Source: Pseudomonas fluorescens (GTDB taxonomy: Bacteria; Pseudomonadota; Gammaproteobacteria; Pseudomonadales; Pseudomonadaceae). Taken from it: 64,000 nucleotides of DNA. Under the pieces are notes generated by a model, which made no database searches, was not told the DNA's origin, and saw only the letters and a program-made list of their open reading frames with translations. The stretch lies in the NCBI RefSeq assembly GCF_902497875.1, contig NZ_CABVHY010000028.1, positions 1 through 64,000 on the forward strand. The letters run 5' to 3'. A program made the position numbers and the translations under genes. Below, piece by piece: positions 16,677 through 26,591 of the stretch. Each line of letters opens with the position of its first letter. Position 1 is the first letter of the stretch.

Positions 16677-18179
16677 TTAGCGAACGTTCAGCACGAAGCC
16701 GACTCGGGTCAGCCACTCCGTTTCCAGCGCAAAGTCGGCCTGTGTCAGCTGGTTCTTGTCCAGCCAGTTTTCCGGGAACAGCACATCCAGACTGCCGCCA
16801 GCGGCTTGCAGCGTCACCTGCGGCATCTCTTGGGTACCGCGGATGTGATGGAACAGAATTGCAAAGCGCAGTAGTACGCACAGGCGAATCAGCTTGATGC
16901 CTTCATCGCCGAACTCGGCGAACCTGTCCTTGGGAATATTGCGTCGGTGTCCACGCACCAGTAGTGCCAGCATCAGCTGGTCTTCACGGGAGAAGCCGGC
17001 CAGGTCGGAGTGCTCGATCAGGTAGGCGCCGTGCTTGTGGTATTGATAGTGGGCGATGTCCAGCCCGACTTCATGGACCTTGGCCGCCCAGCCCAACAGT
17101 TCGCGCCAGACGCCGTCATCCAGATCCCAATCGGTCGCCACCTGATCGAAGGCATGCAGCGCCTTGCGCTCGACCCGTGCCGCTTGCTCCAGATCAACGT
17201 GATAACGCTCCATCAACGAGCTGAGAGTGCGTTCTCGGACGTCTTCGTGGTGATGACGGCCTAGCAGGTCATACAGCACGCCTTCGCGCAGAGCGCCTTC
17301 ACAGTGGTCCATGCGTTGCAGTTCGAGGGCGTCGAAGATCGCTTCGAGGATCGCCAGGCCGGCCGGGAAGATGGCCCGGCGGTCGGGCTTGATGCCTTCG
17401 AAGTCGATTTTTTCGGCGTCACCCAGCTTGAACAGCTTTCGTTTTAGCCAGGCCAGGCCTTCGGCGTTGACCTCGCCAGCACCGTGACCGCCGGCTTTCA
17501 ACGCCAGGCCTATGGCGCGGATGGTCCCCGAGGAGCCGATGGCTTCATCCCAGGTCAGGCGATGCAAAGCGTATTCGATGCTCATGATCTCCAGCCGCGC
17601 CGCGGTGTACGCCTGGGCGTAGCGGGCCGGGGTGATCTTGCCGTCACGGAAATAGCGCTGGGTATAACTGACGCAACCCATTTGCAGGCTTTCGCGCAGC
17701 AGCGGTTCAAAGCGCTGGCCGATGATGAATTCGGTACTGCCGCCGCCGATGTCGGTCACCAGGCGCTTGCCCGGGGTATCGGCTAGGGTGTGGGAAACGC
17801 CGAGGTAGATCAGTCGGGCTTCTTCACGGCCGGAGATGACTTCTACCGGGTGGCCGAGGATTTCTTCGGCGCGGCGGATGAATTCGCCACGGTTACGTGC
17901 CTCGCGCAGAGCGTTGGTGCCGACGATACGGACCGCGCCCGGGGGCATGCCGTTGATCAGTTGGGCGAAACGTTTCAGGCAATCGAGCCCGCGCTGCATG
18001 GATTCTTCGCTGAGCTGGCGCTCTTCGTCGATCCCTGCGGCCAGCTGAACTTTCTCGCCGAGCCGTTCCAGAATACGGATTTCACCGTTCTGGGCCTTGG
18101 CCACGACCATGTGGAAGCTGTTGGAGCCCAGGTCAATGGCGGCGATCAGGGACAGATTCTTGGCTTGGGATTGCGGCAT
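16677..18179 (-). CDS. ppx: Exopolyphosphatase
   Basis: A 500-residue Ppx/GppA phosphatase that removes terminal phosphates from polyphosphate. The actin-like ATPase fold shows phosphate loop IDLGSNSFHMVVA (about residues 16-28) and the second loop VTDIGGGSTEFI; a C-terminal HD-like domain (EVGLDIAHYQYHKHGAYLIEHSDLAG) follows. It is convergent with ppk1, as in other Pseudomonas. Length is typical for the long Ppx form. Confidence 0.95.
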   Translation of the reverse strand: MPQSQAKNLSLIAAIDLGSNSFHMVVAKAQNGEIRILERLGEKVQLAAGIDEERQLSEESMQRGLDCLKRFAQLINGMPPGAVRIVGTNALREARNRGEFIRRAEEILGHPVEVISGREEARLIYLGVSHTLADTPGKRLVTDIGGGSTEFIIGQRFEPLLRESLQMGCVSYTQRYFRDGKITPARYAQAYTAARLEIMSIEYALHRLTWDEAIGSSGTIRAIGLALKAGGHGAGEVNAEGLAWLKRKLFKLGDAEKIDFEGIKPDRRAIFPAGLAILEAIFDALELQRMDHCEGALREGVLYDLLGRHHHEDVRERTLSSLMERYHVDLEQAARVERKALHAFDQVATDWDLDDGVWRELLGWAAKVHEVGLDIAHYQYHKHGAYLIEHSDLAGFSREDQLMLALLVRGHRRNIPKDRFAEFGDEGIKLIRLCVLLRFAILFHHIRGTQEMPQVTLQAAGGSLDVLFPENWLDKNQLTQADFALETEWLTRVGFVLNVR

Positions 18180-18240
18180 GGTTAAGGGGTCTCGGTCGAT
18201 AACCTTGTCATCCTGCCACGATCAAACGCTGACGCCAACG

Positions 18241-18275
18241 CGCAGGAGCTGCCGAAGGCTGCGATCTTTTGATCT
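18241..18275. repeat. Single REP arm (GCAGGAGCTGCCG family)
   Basis: A lone copy of the GGAGCTGCCGAAGGCTGCG arm with its GATCTTTTGATCT tail just upstream of ppx; no facing partner is present. Confidence 0.8.
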
Positions 18276-18325
18276 GGATCCTGTTCGGGGCATATATTTA
18301 TTATCCCTGTGGCAACTGCAGCCCC

Positions 18326-18368
18326 CTGTGGTGAGGGAGCTTGCTCCCGCTCGGCTGCGCAGCAGTCG
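18326..18368. repeat. Single REP palindrome (GAGGGAGCTTGCTCCCGC)
   Basis: A REP hairpin TGAGGGAGCTTGCTCCCGC followed by CGGCTGCGCAGCAGTCG, itself palindromic. It is fused directly to the GntR-regulator remnant that follows. Confidence 0.82.
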
Positions 18369-18371
18369 GCC

Positions 18372-18566
18372 GAGCTGTTTCTGGAGAGTCAGAAGTTACC
18401 GTTCATCCGGCCCGAGCGAGCCATGGAAACCTGGCAGGAACACCGCAAGATCCTCCGGGCCTTGGCGCGCCGGGCGTCCGGCGCTGCGCAGAAGTCCATG
18501 CAAGGTCATGTGCGTAACGCTGCCCTGCGCACCGGGATTGCCATCGTGACTCCCGCAGCGTCCTGA
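18372..18566 (+). pseudogene. 3' remnant of a GntR/FadR-type (FCD domain) regulator
   Basis: About 64 codons without a plausible start encode a segment resembling the C-terminal end of FCD-domain GntR regulators: METWQEHRKILRALARR, then AAQKSMQGHVRNAALRTGIA. In FCD proteins a W/H-E-H-R-x-IL-x-AL helix and an A-x-x-x-M-x-x-H helix close the domain, which matches. The upstream part is absent and replaced by a REP palindrome. This is judged by eye and needs a profile search. Confidence 0.5.
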
Positions 18567-18689
18567 GTTGAGCTATACACAAACTCGTGCGCCACCATAG
18601 TGAGAGTCAATCACCTGCGGCTTCCTGAACGGGGGAAGGGCAGCTATGATGGGCAACGTTTTTTATTGCTTACTACCCCGGAGACATCC

Positions 18690-19019
18690 ATGAGCAGCGA
18701 TCTTATCAAGCACGTCACCGACGCTACCTTCGAGGCAGAAGTACTTCAGGCCGCTGGCCCTGTGCTCGTTGACTACTGGGCTGAATGGTGCGGCCCTTGC
18801 AAAATGATCGCCCCGGTTCTGGACGAAATCGCTGGCACCTACGCTGGCAAACTGACCGTCGCGAAGCTGAACATCGACGAAAACCAGGAAACCCCGGCCA
18901 AGCATGGCGTGCGTGGTATCCCGACCCTGATGCTGTTCAAGAACGGCAACGTCGAAGCCACCAAAGTCGGTGCGCTGTCGAAGTCGCAATTGGCTGCCTT
19001 CCTCGACGCCAACATCTAA
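18690..19019 (+). CDS. trxA: Thioredoxin 1
   Basis: A 109-residue thioredoxin with active site WCGPC (Cys 34, Cys 37) and the cis-proline loop GIPTLMLF. It reduces protein disulfides in the cytosol. The ATG at 18690 is chosen over 18600 because the protein then has the standard thioredoxin length and start MSSDLIKHVTDATF. It precedes rho, as in many pseudomonads, but has its own terminator. Confidence 0.97.
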   Translation: MSSDLIKHVTDATFEAEVLQAAGPVLVDYWAEWCGPCKMIAPVLDEIAGTYAGKLTVAKLNIDENQETPAKHGVRGIPTLMLFKNGNVEATKVGALSKSQLAAFLDANI

Positions 19020-19037
19020 GCGTCGTTGTTATGGCGT

Positions 19038-19074
19038 CATGAAAAAGCCCCGCAAATTGCGGGGCTTTTTCATG
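19038..19074. terminator. Rho-independent terminator after trxA
   Basis: Perfect 16-bp stem: CATGAAAAAGCCCCGC (19038-19053) and GCGGGGCTTTTTCATG (19059-19074), with a T5 run inside the descending arm. It separates trxA from rho. Confidence 0.93.
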
Positions 19075-19109
19075 AGAGAGGGCTAGACGCTCTGAAACTC
19101 AGGTGGTAC

Positions 19110-19266
19110 ATTCGGCCCCGCACTGGTTTCTCCTTTGCCCCCTGCAAGCCGTCGCCGACGCTCTCCTTTTCGATTAGTACGCGATCCTGTCGCCTTCTCT
19201 GCGGCGCGGCCTCATTAAGCCAAAAGCTTAATTTCCCCCCTCCATAAATGATTACGTCATTCCTAT
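19110..19266 (+). promoter_or_regulatory. Structured rho leader (candidate Pseudomon-Rho RNA motif)
   Basis: About 190 bp separate the trxA terminator from rho. Several short hairpins are visible, including GTCG-C-CGAC, CGCC/GGCG around 19192-19206 and TTAAGC-CAAAA-GCTTAA (19215-19231). A conserved RNA called Pseudomon-Rho is known from 5' leaders of Pseudomonas rho genes, presumably for autoregulation; this region is in the right place, but a covariance-model match was not tested. Confidence 0.5.
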
Positions 19267-20526
<1,260 letters not shown>

Positions 20527-20538
20527 ATCGCAGAAAGT

Positions 20539-20571
20539 CAGCAAAAGCCGGGGAAACCCGGCTTTTTGCTG
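20539..20571 (+). terminator. Rho-independent terminator after rho
   Basis: CAGCAAAAGCCGGG (20539-20552) pairs with CCCGGCTTTTTGCTG (20557-20571) around a short A-rich loop; it lies 12 bp after the rho stop. Confidence 0.9.
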
Positions 20572-20669
20572 TCTGATTATTCATGATCCGGGCAGGTCAC
20601 TATTCTGAACCGGTGGGTTCGGCGCTAAACTCATGCCCCCGAACGCCACGGCCAAAACGAGGCTCATGC

Positions 20670-22136
20670 ATGCAGTATCGCGACTTGCGCGACTTTATCA
20701 GCGGTCTGGAACAGCGCGGCGAACTCAAGCGCATCCAGGTTCCGGTGTCCCCAGTGCTGGAAATGACCGAGGTCTGCGATCGCACCTTGCGCGCCAAAGG
20801 TCCGGCCCTGCTGTTCGAAAAGCCGACGGGTTATGACATTCCGGTGCTCGGCAACCTGTTCGGTACGCCCCATCGCGTTGCCTTGGGCATGGGCGCCGAG
20901 GCGGTCAGCGAGCTGCGGGAAATCGGCAAGCTGCTGGCTTTCCTGAAAGAGCCGGAGCCGCCGAAAGGCTTGAAGGATGCCTGGTCGAAGCTGCCGATCT
21001 TTCGCAAGATCATCGCCATGGCGCCGAAGGTCGTCAAAGACGCGGTCTGCCAGGAAGTGGTCATCGAAGGTGATGACGTCGATCTGGCCATGTTGCCGGT
21101 GCAGACCTGCTGGCCTGGCGATGTCGGCCCGCTGATCACCTGGGGCCTGACCGTCACCAAAGGCCCGAACAAGGACCGGCAGAACCTCGGCATCTATCGC
21201 CAGCAGGTTATCGGGCGCAACAAAGTCATCATGCGCTGGTTGAGCCATCGTGGCGGCGCGCTGGACTACCGTGAATGGTGCGAGAAGCACCCGGGCCAGC
21301 CATTCCCGGTTGCCGTGGCGCTGGGTGCGGATCCTGCGACCATCCTCGGAGCGGTCACGCCGGTGCCGGACAGCCTTTCCGAGTACGCCTTCGCCGGCTT
21401 GCTGCGCGGCAACCGTACCGAGCTGGTGAAATGCCGTGGCAACGACCTGCAAGTCCCGGCAACCGCCGAGATCATCCTTGAAGGCGTGATCCATCCGGGC
21501 GAGATGGCCGACGAAGGTCCGTATGGCGACCACACCGGCTACTACAACGAAGTCGACAGCTTCCCGGTGTTCACCGTCGAGCGCATCACCCATCGAATCA
21601 AACCGATCTACCACAGCACCTACACGGGTCGTCCACCGGATGAACCGGCGATTCTTGGCGTGGCGCTGAACGAAGTGTTTGTGCCGATCCTGCAGAAGCA
21701 GTTTCCCGAGATCACCGACTTCTACCTGCCGCCGGAAGGTTGCTCGTACCGCATGGCCATCGTCACCATGAAGAAGCAGTATCCCGGTCATGCGAAGCGG
21801 GTAATGCTCGGTGTCTGGTCGTTTTTGCGACAGTTCATGTATACCAAGTTCGTTATCGTCACTGATGACGATATCAACGCCCGCGACTGGAACGACGTGA
21901 TCTGGGCCATCACCACGCGCATGGACCCCAAGCGCGACACGGTGATGATCGACAACACGCCGATCGACTACCTCGACTTCGCTTCGCCGGTTTCCGGCCT
22001 GGGATCGAAGATGGGGCTCGATGCCACGCATAAATGGCCTGGTGAAACCACCCGCGAGTGGGGCCGGGTTATCGTCAAGGATGAAGCGGTCACCCGCCGG
22101 GTCGATGCCATCTGGAATCAGTTAGGAATAGATTGA
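20670..22136 (+). CDS. ubiD: 4-hydroxy-3-polyprenylbenzoate decarboxylase UbiD
   Basis: A 488-residue prenyl-FMN-dependent decarboxylase of ubiquinone synthesis. Begins MQYRDLRDFISGLEQRGELK; conserved pieces include ALGMGAEAVSELREIGKLL, the central NLGIYRQQVIGRNKVIMRWLSHRGGA segment and EGPYGDHTGYYN, which holds the catalytic Glu/metal region. The ATG at 20670 follows an ACGAGG ribosome site and gives the standard N-terminus; the upstream in-frame start at 20583 is rejected. The stop overlaps the next ATG (TGATG), so the flavin reductase is translationally coupled. Confidence 0.95.
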   Translation: MQYRDLRDFISGLEQRGELKRIQVPVSPVLEMTEVCDRTLRAKGPALLFEKPTGYDIPVLGNLFGTPHRVALGMGAEAVSELREIGKLLAFLKEPEPPKGLKDAWSKLPIFRKIIAMAPKVVKDAVCQEVVIEGDDVDLAMLPVQTCWPGDVGPLITWGLTVTKGPNKDRQNLGIYRQQVIGRNKVIMRWLSHRGGALDYREWCEKHPGQPFPVAVALGADPATILGAVTPVPDSLSEYAFAGLLRGNRTELVKCRGNDLQVPATAEIILEGVIHPGEMADEGPYGDHTGYYNEVDSFPVFTVERITHRIKPIYHSTYTGRPPDEPAILGVALNEVFVPILQKQFPEITDFYLPPEGCSYRMAIVTMKKQYPGHAKRVMLGVWSFLRQFMYTKFVIVTDDDINARDWNDVIWAITTRMDPKRDTVMIDNTPIDYLDFASPVSGLGSKMGLDATHKWPGETTREWGRVIVKDEAVTRRVDAIWNQLGID

Positions 22137-23104
22137 TGCGTGTAACCTTGCAGCCGTCCGGAGCAGTGCTTGAGATATTGCCCGGTGAGCGGATTCTCGA
22201 TGCGGCACGGCGCCTGGGCTATGAATGCCCGCAGAGCTGCCGCAATGGCAATTGCCATGTGTGCGGCGCGCTGCTGGTGGAAGGGCGAGTCGAACAGGCT
22301 GGTGATGTTCGTGACCACGGCGAGTTCTACACTTGCATAGCAGAGCCGCTGGAAGACTGCATCGTGCTGTGGGATGGCGTGCTTGCGCTGGGAGAATTGC
22401 CGGTGCGTAGTTTTGCGTGTCAGGTCACTCAATGCATTGAAGTCGGCGGTGATACCTGGCGGGTACGACTACGGGCGCCAGCCGGCAAGTCGCCGCGCTA
22501 TCACGCCGGCCAGTACCTGATGATCGAGCGTGAGAATGGCGAAAAATCCGCTTTCTCGCTGGCCTCCGCACCGCATTCCGGACGGGATCTGGAAATCCAT
22601 GTGCTGGCGCGCGAAAGCAGTGCGCTGAGCCTGATCGAGCAGTTGCAGCGCAACGCCATGGTGCGGATCGAGATGCCATTGGGCGATACGCACCTGGCTG
22701 AACTGCCGGACGGCCCATTGGTGCTGATCGCCGCGGGCACCGGGATGGGACAGATCCACAGCCTGATCGAACATTGCCGCTCCAAGGGCTTCAAACACCC
22801 GGTGCATCTGTACTGGGGCGTGCGGCGGCCGGAAGATTTCTATGAAATCGAGCACTGGGATGAGTGGGAAAAGTTGCCCAATCTGTTCCTGCACAAAGTC
22901 GTCAGCGATCTGTGCGGCTGGGAAGGGCGCTGTGGCATGTTGCATGAGGCGGTCTGCGAGGACATCGCGGACCTGAAGGCGGTGCATGTGTATGCCAGTG
23001 GCTCGCCGGCCATGGTCTATGGCACCCTGGACGCCTTGGTCAACGCGGGAATGGATGCTCATCAGATGCGGGCAGATGTCTTTGCATACGCGCCGCGATC
23101 TTGA
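22136..23104 (+). CDS. 2Fe-2S flavin reductase (CDP-6-deoxy-delta-3,4-glucoseen reductase-like)
   Basis: A 322-residue protein with an N-terminal plant-type ferredoxin domain (Cys 35, Cys 40, Cys 43 in CRNGNCHVCG, fourth Cys in FYTCIA) and an FNR-type FAD/NAD(P)H reductase domain (RYHAGQYLMI; LVLIAAGTGMGQIHSLIEH; VYASGSPAMVYG). It is commonly named after the ascarylose enzyme, but its coupling to ubiD suggests a role in electron supply for flavin or quinone metabolism, which is inference. The final codons lie inside a short tandem repeat. Confidence 0.88.
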   Translation: MRVTLQPSGAVLEILPGERILDAARRLGYECPQSCRNGNCHVCGALLVEGRVEQAGDVRDHGEFYTCIAEPLEDCIVLWDGVLALGELPVRSFACQVTQCIEVGGDTWRVRLRAPAGKSPRYHAGQYLMIERENGEKSAFSLASAPHSGRDLEIHVLARESSALSLIEQLQRNAMVRIEMPLGDTHLAELPDGPLVLIAAGTGMGQIHSLIEHCRSKGFKHPVHLYWGVRRPEDFYEIEHWDEWEKLPNLFLHKVVSDLCGWEGRCGMLHEAVCEDIADLKAVHVYASGSPAMVYGTLDALVNAGMDAHQMRADVFAYAPRS

Positions 23105-23145
23105 TCCGCGATCTTGATCCGCGATCTTGATCGCGATCTTGATCC
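23097..23145. repeat. Tandem repeat, unit GATCTTGATCCGC
   Basis: About four copies (13, 13, 12 and 11 bp) of GATCTTGATCCGC start in the last codons of the reductase gene and run into the spacer. The first copy supplies the stop codon. Confidence 0.85.
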
Positions 23146-23182
23146 TGTTCAGTGGTCAGTCTCCATATAACCCCCTATATAG

Positions 23183-23263
23183 CCTAACGGTATTTATCCA
23201 GTCGAATAAATGCCGTTAGGGTATATGCAAAAGTCCGCGACAGTTATTGGCACTCAACTTGCG
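23183..23263 (+). promoter_or_regulatory. Sigma-54 promoter with upstream inverted repeat before the ChaC gene
   Basis: TGGCAC-N5-TTGC at 23248-23262 matches the -24/-12 consensus with correct spacing. Upstream at 23183-23197 and 23206-23220 lies an inverted repeat with 15-bp arms (CCTAACGGTATTTAT) and one mismatch, the arrangement of a bacterial enhancer-binding-protein site. The ChaC ATG is about 85 bp downstream. Regulator unknown. Confidence 0.72.
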
Positions 23264-23347
23264 TTGAAACTTATGTGCCTCAAGGTTTCAGCGGCGCGTT
23301 CTATTAAGTAACTCTTTTAATATGCGAGGAGCTGAACGCTATTCGCC

Positions 23348-24016
23348 ATGACAGCCATCGAACCTGCTTTTTTGCATCCGCCATACCCGCCGCGGCTCGA
23401 TCTGGGACCGCAGCTCACTCACGAACAGTTATTGAGCTCGATGCAGGCCACCATGGGCCGGCACAAGGGTGGGCCGGTCTGGTTGTTCGCCTACGGCTCA
23501 TTGATCTGGCGCCCTGAATGCTCGGCAGTCGAGCGGGTACGCGGGCGAGTGCACGGTTATCATCGCGGTTTGTACCTGTGGTCTCACGAGCACCGTGGCA
23601 CCCCGGAAATCCCGGGACTGGTATTCGGTCTGGATCGTGGCGGTTCTTGCAGTGGCTTCGCCTATCGCTTGCCGGAAGATCAGCTGGAAGCGTCGCTCTA
23701 CGCCCTGTGGCAGCGCGAGATGCCGTTCCCGTCCTATCGTCCGCACTGGCTTAACTGCCGTCTCGAAAATGGAAGTCAGGTTCAGGCCTTGGGATTTGTG
23801 TTGGAACGGCACCTGCCCAGCTATGCCGGCAATTTGCCGGATCATGTGCTGAGCCAGGTGTTCGAAAGCGCTTGCGGGCGTTACGGCACCACCCGCGATT
23901 ACGTCGAGCAGACCGCCAGCGCCCTGCGTAGCCACGCCATGCCAGACCGAAATCTGGAGGCGCGGCTCAAGCGCTGCCAATCAAACGCGGATCAGGCGAT
24001 CGCTTCGCGGCTCTGA
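23348..24016 (+). CDS. ChaC-like gamma-glutamylcyclotransferase
   Basis: A 222-residue protein of the ChaC family, which cleaves glutathione to 5-oxoproline and Cys-Gly. The substrate-binding motif YGSLIW (residues 49-54) is present, followed by RVHGYHRGLYLWSHEHRGTPEIPGLVFGL and the WQREMPF stretch likely to hold the catalytic Glu. The ribosome site (GAGGAG, about 16 bp upstream) is unusually distant. It overlaps glpT by 25 bp at the 3' end (convergent). The upstream sigma-54 promoter suggests nitrogen- or stress-linked glutathione turnover. Confidence 0.92.
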   Translation: MTAIEPAFLHPPYPPRLDLGPQLTHEQLLSSMQATMGRHKGGPVWLFAYGSLIWRPECSAVERVRGRVHGYHRGLYLWSHEHRGTPEIPGLVFGLDRGGSCSGFAYRLPEDQLEASLYALWQREMPFPSYRPHWLNCRLENGSQVQALGFVLERHLPSYAGNLPDHVLSQVFESACGRYGTTRDYVEQTASALRSHAMPDRNLEARLKRCQSNADQAIASRL

Positions 24017-25341
24017 CTGGCGACTTGCTTGTGCCCCAAGGTCGGCGCCAGGAAGGCCATGGCCAACAGGCAGGCACTGACCAGCAGCACGAAGCCGCCA
24101 TCCCAGCCAAAATGGTCCACGGTGTAGCCCATGGCCGCACTGGCCGCGACCGAACCTCCCAGATAACCGAACAGACCGGTGAAGCCGGCAGCGGTGCCCG
24201 CGGCTTTCTTCGGTGCCAGCTCGAGCGCCTGCAGACCGATCAGCATCACCGGACCGTAGATCAGAAAGCCGATGGAGAGCAGTGCGATCATGTCGACCAT
24301 TGGATTGCCCGCCGGGTTGAGCCAGTAAACCAGGGTCGCCACGGTCACCAACGCCATGAACACCATGCCGGTCAGGCCGCGGTTGCCACGGAAGATCTTG
24401 TCCGACATCCAACCGCACAGCAGCGTGCCCGGAATCCCTGCCCATTCGTAGAAAAAGTAGGCCCAGGAGGTTTTATCCACAGTGAAGCCTTTGGCTTCCT
24501 TGAGGTAGGTCGGCGCCCAGTCCAGCACGCCATATCGCAGCAGGTAGACAAAGACATTGGCCATGGCGATGTACCAGAGCATTTTGTTGCGCAGCACGTA
24601 TTTGACGAAGATTTCCTTGGCGCTGAATTCGTCCTCGTGGCTGGAATCGTAGCCTTCCGGGTAATCGTTCTTGTACGTCTCGATCGGCGGCAGACCGACC
24701 GATTGCGGGGTGTCGCGCATGGCCACAAAAGCGAACACCGCCACCAGCAACGCGACGGCCGCCGGCACATAAAACGCCGCATGCCAGTCGTTGAACAAGC
24801 CCATGCCGAGCAGGAACAGCGGGCCGATCAGCCCGCCGCCGACGTTATGCGCGACGTTCCACACCGACACCACGCCGCCGCGTTCCTTCTGCGACCACCA
24901 GTGAACCATGGTCCGGCCACTGGGTGGCCAGCCCATGCCCTGAGCCCAGCCATTGATGAATAACAGAATGAACATCATGGTCACGCTGGACGTTGCCCAG
25001 GGCGCGAAACCGAAAACAAACATCACCCCGGCGGATACCAGCAAGCCGAACGGCAGGAAGTAGCGCGGGTTGGAACGGTCGGACACCAGGCCCATGAGAA
25101 ACTTGGACAAACCGTAGGCGATGGCAATCGCCGACATCGCCAGCCCCAGTTGACCTCGGCTGTAGCCCTCGTCGATCAGATACGGCATGGCCAGGGAGAA
25201 GTTCTTGCGCAGCAGGTAATAACCCGCATAGCCGATGAAAATCCCGGCGAAGATCTGCCAGCGCAAGCGGCGGTAGGTGCTGTCTATTTGTTCTTCAGGC
25301 AATGGAGCCTGATGTGCGGCAGGACGAAAGAAAGCAAACAT
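23992..25341 (-). CDS. glpT: Glycerol-3-phosphate transporter GlpT
   Basis: A 449-residue, 12-segment major facilitator of the organophosphate:phosphate antiporter family. Diagnostic stretches: IFIGYAGYYLLRKNFSLAMPYL, YGLSKFLMGLVSDRSNPRYFLP, and NGWAQGMGWPPSGRTMVHWWS, which carry the basic residues that bind phosphate. It imports sn-glycerol-3-phosphate (and fosfomycin) across the inner membrane in exchange for phosphate. Confidence 0.95.
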   Translation of the reverse strand: MFAFFRPAAHQAPLPEEQIDSTYRRLRWQIFAGIFIGYAGYYLLRKNFSLAMPYLIDEGYSRGQLGLAMSAIAIAYGLSKFLMGLVSDRSNPRYFLPFGLLVSAGVMFVFGFAPWATSSVTMMFILLFINGWAQGMGWPPSGRTMVHWWSQKERGGVVSVWNVAHNVGGGLIGPLFLLGMGLFNDWHAAFYVPAAVALLVAVFAFVAMRDTPQSVGLPPIETYKNDYPEGYDSSHEDEFSAKEIFVKYVLRNKMLWYIAMANVFVYLLRYGVLDWAPTYLKEAKGFTVDKTSWAYFFYEWAGIPGTLLCGWMSDKIFRGNRGLTGMVFMALVTVATLVYWLNPAGNPMVDMIALLSIGFLIYGPVMLIGLQALELAPKKAAGTAAGFTGLFGYLGGSVAASAAMGYTVDHFGWDGGFVLLVSACLLAMAFLAPTLGHKQVASQSREAIA

Positions 25342-25662
25342 TCAAAGGCTCCAGATTTCTTGTTTTGACGGCGGATGCGAATGTTACGGTTTCGTTACCG
25401 AAAATAGCATCGCTTCACATTGGCGAAACAGCGGAAATCAGAGGGATTGCATGTTCCTTTGCGAACATGTCGCTCAGGTGTAAGAGGAGGGCGTTCTTGG
25501 GACGGTGTCTCTACGCCACGCACCGGGATATCTGTCCGGATGTGTCTTTCGGATAAATCCTACGTACAAACAAGAAGCGCTGATCTTAGAAGCACAAGCA
25601 ATGGCCACTACCCTCTTGTCCTGTTCGCCGATTTCGGCATTTCGAACACGATGGGGTTCAGG
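25342..25662. other. 321-bp divergent intergenic region
   Basis: Holds the promoters of glpT (minus) and the first TonB-like gene (plus). Visible are a CGGT-TTCGT-TACCG palindrome near 25390-25404, possibly an operator for glpT, and a perfect 7-bp hairpin CATGTTC/GAACATG at about 25449-25468. No gene is recognized. Confidence 0.45.
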
Positions 25663-26295
25663 ATGAAAGGTTTCGCATGGGTGTTGGTCTTGCTTTTTTC
25701 AATGAGCGTGCAAGCTGCGGATGTTCAGTTGATTCCTGTGTACACGCCGAATCCCGTTTACCCGATAGACATGTGGCGAGCAAACAAGAGCGGGAAGGTC
25801 CGTGTCAGCTATTGGGTCAACGCCGATGGGTCGGTCAGCGATCTCAAGGTGCTCAAAAGCTCCCACCGCGAGTTTGACCGGGCCGTTAAACGCAGGGTGA
25901 AGACATGGCGTTTCAAACCATGGACACCCACTGACCAGCGGCCTGCAAAGATCAAGATTGTGGCGCCCTTTGTATTCGACCTGGGCTCAGGAGCTACCTG
26001 GGCTTCGGATATGAATACGGTTCTAACGACCGTGCCCTGTAGCAAATTGAACGAGGAACTTGCCCAAACTCGGCAATACTTCCCGGACAAACCTTTGGCA
26101 GACCTGCATTTGTTCGGGTACATCCGCGCTTACCTGTCGGGAGTCTTCATGCGCGGGCAACTCTCGGATGGCGAGCGCCAGATCATGTTGGACGACCTGG
26201 ATAGAGCGGTTCCGAGGATTCTGGAAAGCTGTGAAAGGAATCCGACGGCGAACTATGTCGATTTTTTGCCGGAGAATATGCGCAAGCTGTTTTAG
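25663..26295 (+). CDS. TonB C-terminal-like secreted protein, copy A
   Basis: A 210-residue protein with signal peptide MKGFAWVLVLLFSMSVQAAD and a TonB-C domain right after it: NPVYPIDMWRANKSGKVRVSYWVNADGSVSDLKVLKSS...FDRAVKRRVKTWRFKPW. It has no N-terminal membrane anchor or Pro-rich spacer, so it is not a classical TonB. A C-terminal part with a VPC cysteine and LSDGERQIMLDDLDRAVPRIL is shared with copy B at 26592. A slightly earlier ATG (25651) in the same frame is possible. Function unknown; periplasmic location inferred. Confidence 0.8.
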   Translation: MKGFAWVLVLLFSMSVQAADVQLIPVYTPNPVYPIDMWRANKSGKVRVSYWVNADGSVSDLKVLKSSHREFDRAVKRRVKTWRFKPWTPTDQRPAKIKIVAPFVFDLGSGATWASDMNTVLTTVPCSKLNEELAQTRQYFPDKPLADLHLFGYIRAYLSGVFMRGQLSDGERQIMLDDLDRAVPRILESCERNPTANYVDFLPENMRKLF

Positions 26296-26309
26296 TTGGC
26301 CGTTAGGAA

Positions 26310-26386
26310 GGGTTTCGCCCGGTTGCAGGTTGCCGCGTTGTTTCAGCACGTGCATCGAGGTGCCATAGGTCATGCTGAACGCGGCG
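26310..26386 (-). pseudogene. 77-bp remnant of a quinone oxidoreductase gene
   Basis: The minus strand encodes AAFSMTYGTSMHVLKQRGNLQPGETL, nearly the same as AAFSMTYGTSMHALKQRANLQAGETL inside the intact oxidoreductase gene at 27279-28256. At DNA level 26310-26386 aligns with 27830-27906 without gaps and about 8 mismatches. Flanking bases do not match. It marks an ancient duplication followed by loss. Confidence 0.9.
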
Positions 26387-26591
26387 CATGTCACTCAGGC
26401 GCAGAGGAAGGGCGGTGTGGGAAGTGTTACCACTCCATCCGTTTTAGGGGGGTTAAGGGCAGCAAGGGGCTTGCCGTTAGGAAATTTCCTGCACTCAAAT
26501 GAGAATCTATGGCATTTGCTATATCGCCATGCGGCTTTAACCTCTACCACCACTGCCAGGTCTGGCAGCAAAGGCGCGAAGGGTGGCGGTT

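Noticed and set aside
25420..25650. 5' extension of the first TonB-like gene back to 25420
   Set aside because: The extra 77 or more residues look random and would bury the clear signal peptide at MKGFAWV.
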